Of a stretch of DNA of 11,994 nucleotides, positions 1-5,249 are shown piece by piece (the stretch's first letter is position 1; each line of letters begins with the position of its first letter). A program made the position numbers and the translations under genes. The notes beneath the pieces are model-generated. The model did no database searches. It saw only the letters and a program-made list of their open reading frames with translations, and was not told where the DNA came from. The DNA is from Candidatus Aenigmatarchaeota archaeon (GTDB taxonomy: Archaea > Aenigmatarchaeota > Aenigmatarchaeia > QMZP01): positions 1 to 11,994 of the forward strand of contig JACQOD010000107.1 of assembly GCA_016202725.1 (NCBI GenBank), written 5' to 3'.

Positions 1-70
1 TCCCAAGCGGGACCGGAGAACCGGGGAGGGAAGCGCGCTTCTTTGGGGGGCGGGAGGGCCGGGCCATGGT

Positions 71-304
71 TCACTTCACGTTGAGCAGGGCCTTGAGGCG
101 CGGCTCGTCGAACCCCACCACGATCTGGCCGTCAACCTCGGTCACGGGCACGCCCATCTGGCCGGACTTCTCGACCATCTGCGCGGCTTCCTGCTCGTTC
201 GCGGAGACGTCCACTTCCTGGAAGGGGATCTTGTTCTTCTTCAGGAACTCCTTCTCCCGCATGCACCAGGGGCAGGAGGGTGTGGTGTACATCTTGACCT
301 TCAT
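71..304 (-). CDS. Glutaredoxin-like / thioredoxin-fold redox protein
   Basis: This 77-aa protein is a minimal thioredoxin-fold disulfide reductase, probably a cytosolic glutaredoxin or NrdH-like carrier. The dithiol active site CPWC lies at residues 11-14 after beta-strand 1 (VKMYTTPS). A cis-proline loop, GVPVTEV, follows at residues 51-57, and a GFDEPRLKALL helix closes the fold. The length fits the glutaredoxin/NrdH family (about 75-85 aa), and the second CxxC residue is present, so it is a dithiol form. A proline-tryptophan centre is seen in several archaeal and bacterial glutaredoxin-like proteins. The electron donor and substrate cannot be told from sequence. The start is supported by a T/A-rich box 23-31 bases upstream, which predicts a leaderless message. 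It stands alone: the window edge is downstream and no gene is close upstream. Confidence 0.9.
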   Translation of the reverse strand: MKVKMYTTPSCPWCMREKEFLKKNKIPFQEVDVSANEQEAAQMVEKSGQMGVPVTEVDGQIVVGFDEPRLKALLNVK

Positions 305-832
305 GCCTCATGTATGGGGGCGGAGGTTTTTAAAGGGAGGGCTGCAGGGGGGATTGTTGGAAAAGTCTCGGGACAGTGGCTAAGGGCGAACCACAGCATA
401 ACGTGAACCGTCTTCAAGACCTCGGACGAGGAGATGATGCCATTGCGCATCCGCAGGCATTCGCTTATCCGCAACGGGATTTCGCCGCCAGCTCGGGGAA
501 ATAGACAGTTTATTTTGCGGTCACGCCTAACGCAGGAGAGGTGCGCCTCCCCTGCGGGCAGCACGGCGGCAGCGACAGCCCAGGCTTCCAGGGAGAAGCA
601 TGCCGCAGGTCATTCGGCAGTAAGATTGGCGGGGATTGGGAAGCCCAGGAGGCCGTGTGGCACCCTCCCCGCCCAGTGGTTCGTCTTTTCCGCTCTCCCT
701 GCCCTGGAGGCCGAGGCCGCACTTCTCCTGCCGGCAGGTCCCGCCAACGGCCACCCACCGCCAGTCCAGGGAACAGCTGCAAGAGGACCCCCAGGACCCC
801 TTTTGCAGCCACCCCGTGCATGGCTGGGGCAT
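305..832. other. Gene-free stretch between the glutaredoxin-like gene and the 164-aa gene
   Basis: Apart from the TATA box at 327-335, no convincing gene was found in these 528 bases. The open frames on both strands overlap each other, are rich in Pro, Arg, Gly and Ser, and look like by-products of high GC. An AT-rich patch lies near 508-520. No tRNA shape, repeat array or clear terminator is visible. A short minus-strand stretch around 380-480 has a protein-like run (IPLRISECLRMRNGII) but cannot be extended into a gene; it could be a remnant or chance. Confidence 0.5.
327..335 (-). promoter_or_regulatory. TATA box of the glutaredoxin-like gene
   Basis: On the minus strand this reads CTTTAAAAA, 23-31 bases upstream of the ATG at 304. 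In archaea transcription starts about 25 bases downstream of the TATA box, so the mRNA would start at or next to the ATG. There is no well-spaced Shine-Dalgarno motif. The placement matches the other promoters in the window. Confidence 0.6.
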
Positions 833-1327
833 TCAGTCGCGCGGGTGGCGGCAACGGATCATCAACCGCTTTTCCGGTCCGTCATAATAGAACTCCACGG
901 GCGATATCTCGGGCGTGGTGGGGAAGGTAATGACCTGGGTGTGCCGCCACGAGCTGTTCGGGAGCTGGTAGGCGCCGTGCTCAACCCTGTGCACGGCCGG
1001 GAGCATCTGCAGCAGGAGGTATTCCTGGGGGCACTGCAGCCTGCCTGCTGACGGATCGCCCAGGGCGTACATCGCGAGGGCCTCGTCAATGATGGCCTGG
1101 CGGGGACGGAACTCGTCATACCGGAACGTGAAACCTCGATCCCCCACCACAAGATCAAGGTTCACGATAGTCGGTCCGTGCGGGTGGTCCGTCCACATCC
1201 GCCGCAGTCTCACCCCGTTCTGGACCTCTGGAGGGGTCCCGCGCAGCTGCGGATCATCGGCCTCCTGGAGGTAATTGAAGGCCTCCAGGGCGCGCATGTA
1301 CCCTTCGATGATGTCCATATTGACCAT
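833..1327 (-). CDS. Hypothetical protein, 164 aa
   Basis: I do not recognise this protein. It is soluble in appearance, with no signal peptide or membrane segment. It has a helical N-terminus (MDIIEGYMRALEAFNYLQEA), a mixed middle with beta-like segments (TIVNLDLVVGDRGFTFRYDE), a helical region (AIIDEALAMYALGD), and a beta-rich C-terminus ending in a basic tail (MIRCRHPRD). Codon use is G/C-ending and consistent with the malic enzyme gene, which supports real coding. The start at 1327 lies 36 bases after the malic enzyme stop on the same strand, so it may be cotranscribed with it. A weak box (GCTTTATC, about 18-26 bases upstream) could be its own promoter. An in-frame ATG at 1318 is an alternative start. 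It could also be a clade-restricted protein of unknown role. Confidence 0.65.
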   Translation of the reverse strand: MVNMDIIEGYMRALEAFNYLQEADDPQLRGTPPEVQNGVRLRRMWTDHPHGPTIVNLDLVVGDRGFTFRYDEFRPRQAIIDEALAMYALGDPSAGRLQCPQEYLLLQMLPAVHRVEHGAYQLPNSSWRHTQVITFPTTPEISPVEFYYDGPEKRLMIRCRHPRD

Positions 1328-1363
1328 TTTGTGGCATTCTTGCCTGATAAAGCTATCCCGGCT

Positions 1364-2551
1364 TCACGCGGAAGCGACCCCTTCCTCCCGGGCGGCTGCG
1401 GCCACGGCCTGCGCGACCGCTTCCGCGACCCGGGGGTCGAAGGGATCGGGGATCACCTCCTCCACGGAGGGGGTGGGCACGGCTGCTGCCAAAGCGTAGG
1501 CCGCGGCCAGCTTCATCCCGCTGGTGATCGACCGGGCTCGCGCCCTGAGTGCTCCTAGAAAGACGCCGGGGAAGGCCAGGGCGTTGTTGATCTGGTTGGG
1601 GAAGTCCGACCTGCCCGTGCCTACGACCGCCGCTCCGGCCGCGCGGGCAAGGTCAGGCATGATTTCGGGGACGGGGTTGGCCATGGCGAAGATGATGGCC
1701 CGGGGGGCCATCGAGCGGATCAGGTCGGGCGGGAGGAGCCCTCCCTTGGAGACCCCGATGAACACGTCTGCCCCCTGTAAGGCCTCGGGCAGGCCGCCCT
1801 GCAATAGGCTCCGGTTGGTGAGCCGGGCCAGCTCCTGCTTGGCGGGGTTGAGGTCGGTCCGGGAGGGGTGGAGGATGCCCCGGGAATCGAGCACGATGAT
1901 GTCCCGCACGGGCGTGCACAGCTTGCGGTCGTAGCCGACGCAGGTCAGGAGCTTGGCGACTGCCGTGCCCGCAGCGCCCGCGCCGTTCACCACGATCCTC
2001 AGGCCCTCCAGGGGCTTGCCCACCACCTTCGCGGCGTTGATTAGGCCGGCCAGGATGACGATGGCAGTCCCATGCTGGTCGTCGTGGAAGACCGGAATGC
2101 CCAGATCCTGGAGGGCGGCCTCGATCTCGAAGCACTCGGGCGCCTTGATGTCCTCCAGGTTCACCCCGCCGAAGGCGGGGGCGATGTTCCGGACGGCCTG
2201 GATGATGTCCTGCGGGCTTTGCGTGGTGAAGCAGAGGGGGAAGGCATCGATCCCCGCGAAGGCCTTGAAGAGCAGGGCCTTGCCCTCCATGACCGGCAGG
2301 GCCGCGGCTGCCCCGATGTTGCCCAGTCCCAGGACCGCGGAGCCGTCGGTCACGATCGCCACCGTGTTGCCCTTGATGGTGTAGCGGTAGGCCTCTGCAG
2401 GATCGCGGGCGATCGCCCGGCAGACCGCCGCCACCCCGGGGGTGTAGGCCAGGGCCAAATCCCTCCGGTCCCGCAGAGGGACCTTGGCGGCCACCTGGAT
2501 CTTCCCGCGCGCCTGCGCGTGCAGCTCCAGGGCCTCCGCAGAAAGGTCCAT
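1364..2551 (-). CDS. Malic enzyme (oxaloacetate-decarboxylating malate dehydrogenase), short form
   Basis: This cytosolic enzyme oxidatively decarboxylates malate to pyruvate and CO2 with reduction of NAD(P)+, linking C4 acids to pyruvate and supplying reducing power. Its 395 aa match the compact prokaryotic form without the phosphotransacetylase-like domain of long MaeB. Family motifs run in order: YTPGV at 36-40 with the catalytic tyrosine, TDGSAVLGLGNIG at 68-80, EGK at 89-91 with the likely catalytic lysine, KAFAGIDAFP near 96-105, and LEDIKAPECFEIE at 132-144 and HDDQHGTA at 156-163 with metal ligands. Then come the Rossmann motif GAGAAG at 190-195, MANPVPE at 290-296 and TGRSDFPNQINN at 312-323. 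The aspartate at 222, after the second Rossmann strand, is compatible with NAD+ use, but cofactor choice is unproven. The ATG is placed 21-28 bases after a TATA-like box, fitting a leaderless mRNA. An insertion sequence abuts this promoter. Confidence 0.95.
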   Translation of the reverse strand: MDLSAEALELHAQARGKIQVAAKVPLRDRRDLALAYTPGVAAVCRAIARDPAEAYRYTIKGNTVAIVTDGSAVLGLGNIGAAAALPVMEGKALLFKAFAGIDAFPLCFTTQSPQDIIQAVRNIAPAFGGVNLEDIKAPECFEIEAALQDLGIPVFHDDQHGTAIVILAGLINAAKVVGKPLEGLRIVVNGAGAAGTAVAKLLTCVGYDRKLCTPVRDIIVLDSRGILHPSRTDLNPAKQELARLTNRSLLQGGLPEALQGADVFIGVSKGGLLPPDLIRSMAPRAIIFAMANPVPEIMPDLARAAGAAVVGTGRSDFPNQINNALAFPGVFLGALRARARSITSGMKLAAAYALAAAVPTPSVEEVIPDPFDPRVAEAVAQAVAAAAREEGVASA

Positions 2552-2571
2552 GCAGGGGATTGGCAGGAAGT

Positions 2572-2579
2572 CTTAAAAA
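2572..2579 (-). promoter_or_regulatory. TATA box of the malic enzyme gene, abutting the insertion sequence
   Basis: On the minus strand this reads TTTTTAAG, 21-28 bases upstream of the malic enzyme ATG. The insertion sequence begins at the next base, so the TFB-recognition (BRE) position upstream of this TATA box is now made of inverted-repeat sequence (CAACAAAGCA on the minus strand). Confidence 0.6.
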
Positions 2580-2599
2580 TGCTTTGTTGCACAAATCAA
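2580..2599 (+). repeat. Left terminal inverted repeat of the insertion sequence
   Basis: TGCTTTGTTGCACAAATCAA matches the reverse complement of 3807-3826 with two mismatches (both C/T). The first twelve bases are identical. Confidence 0.85.
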
Positions 2600-2626
2600 G
2601 TTGAGAGCTTCGCCTGATGGCCAAGG

Positions 2627-3583
2627 TCAGGTTCGCGCGTAGGCTTTCATGGCCTCGTAGGCCCAGAATTTCATTTTCGCCTCCTTGAGGGCGTTTTCGA
2701 TGACGTGCGCCCGTATGCACTCCCCGAATTTGCGCTTGACGGCGGAGAATACCCCTTCCGTGCCGGGCCAGCGGTCGCCGTAGCTTCTCTGCCTGGCCCA
2801 TTCCCCGTAGCCGAGTCTGTTCCTTTCGGCGATCTCCCTGTCGCGCAGCGTGCCTTCGCCTGATAGTCTGGCGTTCTTGCGCGGCTTTATCGCGGGCTGT
2901 ATGCCGTGCTTTTCAAGCAGGGCGAACAAGCCGATGTCATCGAATGCGCCGTCGCCTCCGAACTTTTCTATGGCGACGCCCTGCGCCAGCATCGACGTGA
3001 TGCTGCGCTTGGCGACGTCGGGCTCGGAGGGCCCTTCGCCTTCGACGGACACGTCGCATTCGAGGAGCTTCCTTGTCCTGGCATCGGCCACGATGGTGAC
3101 CTTGACGTATCTCCGCTTCTTCTTGCCGTACAGCTTGGCCCGGTGCTCCCCGCCGTTCTCCAGCTTCATGCCCGTGCCGTCGCATACCACGCTGACAGTG
3201 CCGCTTCGTGGCAACTGAAAACCGATGTCAAGCTTGTTTACCCGCCTGTCTATCGTGGAGAAATTGTTGTACAGCGGCAGCTTGCCGCACTCCACGAGCT
3301 TCCGCGTCACGCCTTCCACGCCGCGGTAGTCAATCCACTGGTGCCATACCCCCTGCAGCTTTATCAGCGATTCCGGGAAAACAAACGGGCATCCCCGTTT
3401 GCCTTCGTTCATCTCGGCAAGCTCGCTGTCCCAATTCCCTGCCCACGCGCAGTCAAGCAGGAACTCGCCGTGGACGACGAGCTCCTCGTTGTATTCCCTC
3501 CAATTCCTTTTGTCCTTGAATTTCCTACCCCAACGCCTGCCGTCATTTCTATCGCCTTTGCGATGTTCTTCATACGCTGCCAT
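2627..3583 (-). CDS. IS5-like DDE transposase
   Basis: This 318-aa protein is the transposase that cuts and joins the ends of the surrounding element. It starts with a basic region (residues 1-30), then an IS5-type N-terminal domain with KRNWREYNEELVVHG at 25-39 and a helical DNA-binding stretch near 70-115. The RNase H-like core follows. The acidic triad is probably D135 in VVCDGTGMK, D211 in GGDGAFDD and E276 in WPGTEGVFSAVKRKFGE, with the Lys/Arg expected after the glutamate. Length and order match full IS5-family enzymes, and no frameshift is seen. A GGGAGGT Shine-Dalgarno motif lies 8 bases before the ATG, unlike the host genes here. The divergent partner is the DUF2080 gene at 3640. Confidence 0.92.
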   Translation of the reverse strand: MAAYEEHRKGDRNDGRRWGRKFKDKRNWREYNEELVVHGEFLLDCAWAGNWDSELAEMNEGKRGCPFVFPESLIKLQGVWHQWIDYRGVEGVTRKLVECGKLPLYNNFSTIDRRVNKLDIGFQLPRSGTVSVVCDGTGMKLENGGEHRAKLYGKKKRRYVKVTIVADARTRKLLECDVSVEGEGPSEPDVAKRSITSMLAQGVAIEKFGGDGAFDDIGLFALLEKHGIQPAIKPRKNARLSGEGTLRDREIAERNRLGYGEWARQRSYGDRWPGTEGVFSAVKRKFGECIRAHVIENALKEAKMKFWAYEAMKAYART

Positions 3584-3591
3584 CTCTACCT

Positions 3592-3598
3592 ACCTCCC
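3592..3598 (-). promoter_or_regulatory. Shine-Dalgarno site of the transposase gene
   Basis: GGGAGGT on the minus strand sits 8 bases upstream of the ATG at 3583. It is the only well-spaced Shine-Dalgarno motif noticed in the window and supports this transposase start. Confidence 0.6.
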
Positions 3599-3639
3599 AG
3601 ACCGATATCTTTAAATACATATTAATACATATTATATGC
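3599..3639. promoter_or_regulatory. Divergent promoter region inside the insertion sequence
   Basis: This AT-rich stretch separates the transposase (minus) and DUF2080 (plus) starts. CTTTAAATAC at 3609-3618 lies 22-31 bases before the DUF2080 ATG and is its probable TATA box. The near-palindromic TTTAAA core could also serve the minus strand. A further run of ATTAATACATATTATATG at 3621-3638 would, read on the minus strand, place a transposase transcript start near 3600, leaving room for the Shine-Dalgarno site in a short leader. Confidence 0.55.
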
Positions 3640-3810
3640 ATGAGAACTATAAAAGCTTTCAACGGCAAATTGGAGTTGAAGGATGATGTCGAAGTCATCT
3701 ACGAGAAAAAGGTGACGAAGTACGGCACGGGGGCGAAGATAGACTGCATGAGAGTGCACATAGGCAAAACAGCCTACGTGATCATACGAAAGAAGCGCTC
3801 TTCACGTTAA
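3640..3810 (+). CDS. DUF2080-family transposon-associated small protein
   Basis: This 56-aa basic protein is encoded inside the insertion sequence, divergently from the transposase. The translation begins MRTIKAFNGKLELKDDVEVI and continues EKKVTKYGTGAK, then HIGKTAYVIIRKKRSSR. The VIYEKKVTKYGTGAK...GKTAYVIIRKK pattern fits the DUF2080 family of putative transposon-encoded proteins found mainly in archaea. In that family a short AbrB-like core (KVTxxGN-AxVxxPKxW) is common. Its role is unknown; a DNA-binding accessory or regulator of transposition is a plausible inference. A TATA box 22-31 bases upstream supports this ATG and a leaderless message. The stop codon falls inside the right inverted repeat. 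The assignment rests on recalled family pattern, not a search. Confidence 0.7.
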   Translation: MRTIKAFNGKLELKDDVEVIYEKKVTKYGTGAKIDCMRVHIGKTAYVIIRKKRSSR

Positions 3811-3826
3811 TTTATGCAACAAAGCA
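3807..3826 (-). repeat. Right terminal inverted repeat of the insertion sequence
   Basis: On the minus strand this reads TGCTTTGTTGCATAAATTAA, pairing with 2580-2599 with two mismatches. It contains an ATG at 3814 that is in frame with the downstream propeller gene, and it overlaps the last four bases of the DUF2080 gene. Confidence 0.85.
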
Positions 3827-3916
3827 CTTTTTTAGCCTTCCCGCATAGGGAAGGTATGGAACGCTATGGGGAGCGCGACCCGCTCGTGCAGACCTCCATC
3901 GACACCTCCCAGTTCG
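3827..3916 (+). repeat. Direct repeat, copy 1: promoter and 5' end of propeller gene 1
   Basis: This 90-base block matches 5160-5249 with about ten mismatches counted by eye and no gaps. It covers the TATA box, the untranslated spacer and the first twenty codons. It begins just outside the insertion sequence. The identity of promoter and 5' end points to tandem gene duplication or later gene conversion. Confidence 0.8.
3828..3835 (+). promoter_or_regulatory. TATA box of propeller gene 1, abutting the insertion sequence
   Basis: TTTTTTAG lies 21-28 bases upstream of the ATG at 3856. The same box with flanking TTTTTTAGCCTTC recurs at the same distance before propeller gene 2. The bases upstream of the box (CAACAAAGCAC) belong almost entirely to the insertion sequence's right end, so the BRE position is contributed by the element. 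Confidence 0.65.
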
Positions 3917-5139
3917 GCGAGCTGCAGCTCATCGGAACCGTCATGCAATTCAAGGAATCCCAGACGAGTTTCTGGCGGAGGATCGGCCCGGGTGGGAGCA
4001 TCACGGCCAAGACCGTGGTGGATGGGGACACGATCTTCATCGGGACATGCGACAAGAACCTGTACGCCCTCACCCTGGACGGGAAGGAGAAGTGGCGTTT
4101 CCCGACGAACGGGCTGGTCCTGGAGAGCGCGGCCGTCACGGGGGGGCTGGCCATCATCGGCTCCACGGACGGGAACGTGTACGCGGTGGACCGCGCGACC
4201 GGGGTGGAACGGTGGCGCTTCAGGACAAACGACATGGTCGTGGAGACCGTCGTTTCCCATGCCGGGCGCGTGTTCATAGGTTCCGAGGACCGCAACCTGT
4301 ACTGCCTGGACGCACGAACCGGGGGAAAGGTCTGGGCCTTCAAGACCGCCGAGCCCGCGGTGGCCACGGCCGCAGTGTACAAGAACAGGCTCTACTTCGG
4401 CTATTACGGCAACGTGTTCTACTGCCTCTCGCTGGACGGTGCCGTGCGCTGGAAGTTCCCCACCAAGAACATCATAGCCGCCTGGCCGCCCGCCATGCAG
4501 GGGGGCAAGGTCTATTTCGGCTCCTGGGACCAGACGCTCTACTGCCTGGACGCGGAGACGGGGATGCTGGTATGGAAGCACCAGGCGCGCGCCCCCGTCA
4601 TGTCCCCCACGGTCTGGGAGGGAAGGGTCTTCTTCGGATGCTGGGACAACAACATCTACTGCCTGGACGCCGAGACGGGCGAGCGGATATGGACGTTCAA
4701 GACCCAGGGCCTGGGCGGGAGCCACGGCACGGTGATGGACGGCGTCTTCTATACTTCATCGTTCGACAACAACGTGTACGCCCTGGACGCCGTGACCGGC
4801 AAGGAACGGTGGAGGTTCAAGACCAACGGCTTCGTCATCCAGGTCGTCGCCGCTGGCGGCCGCGTGTACGCGGGCTCGTGGGACTGCCACCTCTACTGCC
4901 TGGACGCCTCCGGGAAGCTGCAGTGGACGTTCCAGTCGGCCCTCGGGACGCCCTCTGCCATCTCCCCGCCGGAAGCGGGCATCGTGCGGACCGCGCAGAT
5001 CACCCTGCAGACCGGGGACACTTCCCCGCAGGAGGAGAAATACGCCCAGCAGTTCCTGGGCGCGGGGGGCGCGGATTCTGTCTACACCTTCAAGAGCGAA
5101 TACACGACCAAGAGCCAATACACGATGAAGAAGCGGTAG
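3856..5139 (+). CDS. PQQ-like eight-bladed beta-propeller protein, paralog 1
   Basis: This 427-aa protein is built of eight blade repeats with the pattern (V/L)(F/Y)(F/I)G-S-x-D-x-N-(L/V)Y-(C/A)-LDA-xTG-xxx-W-x-F-x-T, from about residue 58 to 380. The pattern is the PQQ-like/Trp-docking repeat of BamB and quinoprotein dehydrogenases. There is no signal peptide, so a cytosolic scaffold or ligand-binding role is likelier than a periplasmic dehydrogenase. An N-terminal segment (MERYGERDPLVQ) and a C-terminal tail (VYTFKSEYTTKSQY then TMKKR, residues 409-427) are shared with paralog 2. A linker of about 30 residues separates propeller and tail. The start at 3856 is chosen over an in-frame ATG at 3814 because 3814 lies in the insertion sequence's inverted repeat. 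Position 3856 also aligns with paralog 2 and sits 21-28 bases after the TATA box. Confidence 0.88.
   Translation: MERYGERDPLVQTSIDTSQFGELQLIGTVMQFKESQTSFWRRIGPGGSITAKTVVDGDTIFIGTCDKNLYALTLDGKEKWRFPTNGLVLESAAVTGGLAIIGSTDGNVYAVDRATGVERWRFRTNDMVVETVVSHAGRVFIGSEDRNLYCLDARTGGKVWAFKTAEPAVATAAVYKNRLYFGYYGNVFYCLSLDGAVRWKFPTKNIIAAWPPAMQGGKVYFGSWDQTLYCLDAETGMLVWKHQARAPVMSPTVWEGRVFFGCWDNNIYCLDAETGERIWTFKTQGLGGSHGTVMDGVFYTSSFDNNVYALDAVTGKERWRFKTNGFVIQVVAAGGRVYAGSWDCHLYCLDASGKLQWTFQSALGTPSAISPPEAGIVRTAQITLQTGDTSPQEEKYAQQFLGAGGADSVYTFKSEYTTKSQYTMKKR
5080..5139 (+). repeat. Direct repeat, copy 1: 3' end of propeller gene 1
   Basis: The last 60 bases of the gene match 6431-6490 with four differences, of which one changes an amino acid (Thr/Ala). 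This is far closer than the propeller core, and it encodes the shared Tyr/Lys-rich tail. Confidence 0.8.
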
Positions 5140-5140
5140 G

Positions 5141-5168
5141 CGCCATCCCCAGGCGACCCCTTTTTTAG
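5141..5168 (+). promoter_or_regulatory. Combined terminator-like hairpin and TATA box before propeller gene 2
   Basis: CGCC at 5141-5144 and GGCG at 5152-5155 can pair, followed by ACCCC and a run of six T. The T-run is also the TATA box TTTTTTAG (5161-5168), 21-28 bases before the ATG at 5189. The same T-tract may therefore end transcription of gene 1 and start that of gene 2. The promoter role is better supported, by conservation with 3828-3835; the terminator role is inferred. Confidence 0.55.
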
Positions 5169-5249
5169 CCTTCCTGCATACAGAGGGTATGGAACGCTAC
5201 GGGGAGCGCGACCCCCTCGTGCAGTCGTCCTTCGACACGTCCCAGTTCG
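5160..5249 (+). repeat. Direct repeat, copy 2: promoter and 5' end of propeller gene 2
   Basis: This is the partner of 3827-3916, offset by 1333 bases, with the same spacing between TATA box and ATG. Confidence 0.8.

Larger units (their letters stand above)
2580..3826 (-). mobile_element. IS5-like insertion sequence with DUF2080 accessory gene
   Basis: A compact element of about 1.25 kb is bounded by imperfect inverted repeats starting TGCTTTGTTGCA at both ends. It holds a DDE transposase on the minus strand and a small DUF2080 gene on the plus strand, transcribed divergently from a central AT-rich promoter region. The end sequence resembles the GGCTTTGTTG-type ends of the IS903 branch of the IS5 family. 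Both genes are intact, so the copy may be active. No target-site duplication is evident: the nine bases outside the ends are TCTTAAAAA on the left and CTTTTTTAG on the right. The host junctions lie between two divergent promoters. Exact ends are uncertain by one base on each side. Confidence 0.85.

Noticed and set aside
434..1051. Plus-strand open frame of 205 codons
   Set aside because: Its second half is antisense to the 164-aa gene, which has better codon use; the first half is Ala/Arg/Pro-rich without motifs and lacks a placed TATA box.
1653..2801. Minus-strand open frame of 382 codons over malic enzyme and the transposase end
   Set aside because: It overlaps malic enzyme in another frame, crosses the insertion sequence boundary, and is a low-complexity Gly/Arg/Pro chain.
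2571..3835. Target-site duplication around the insertion sequence
   Set aside because: The flanks TCTTAAAAA and CTTTTTTAG look alike in composition but are not a direct repeat; both are explained as TATA boxes of the flanking genes.
3832..4725. Minus-strand frames across propeller genes 1 and 2
   Set aside because: They are antisense to the blade repeats and show only mirrored repeats of the coding strand.
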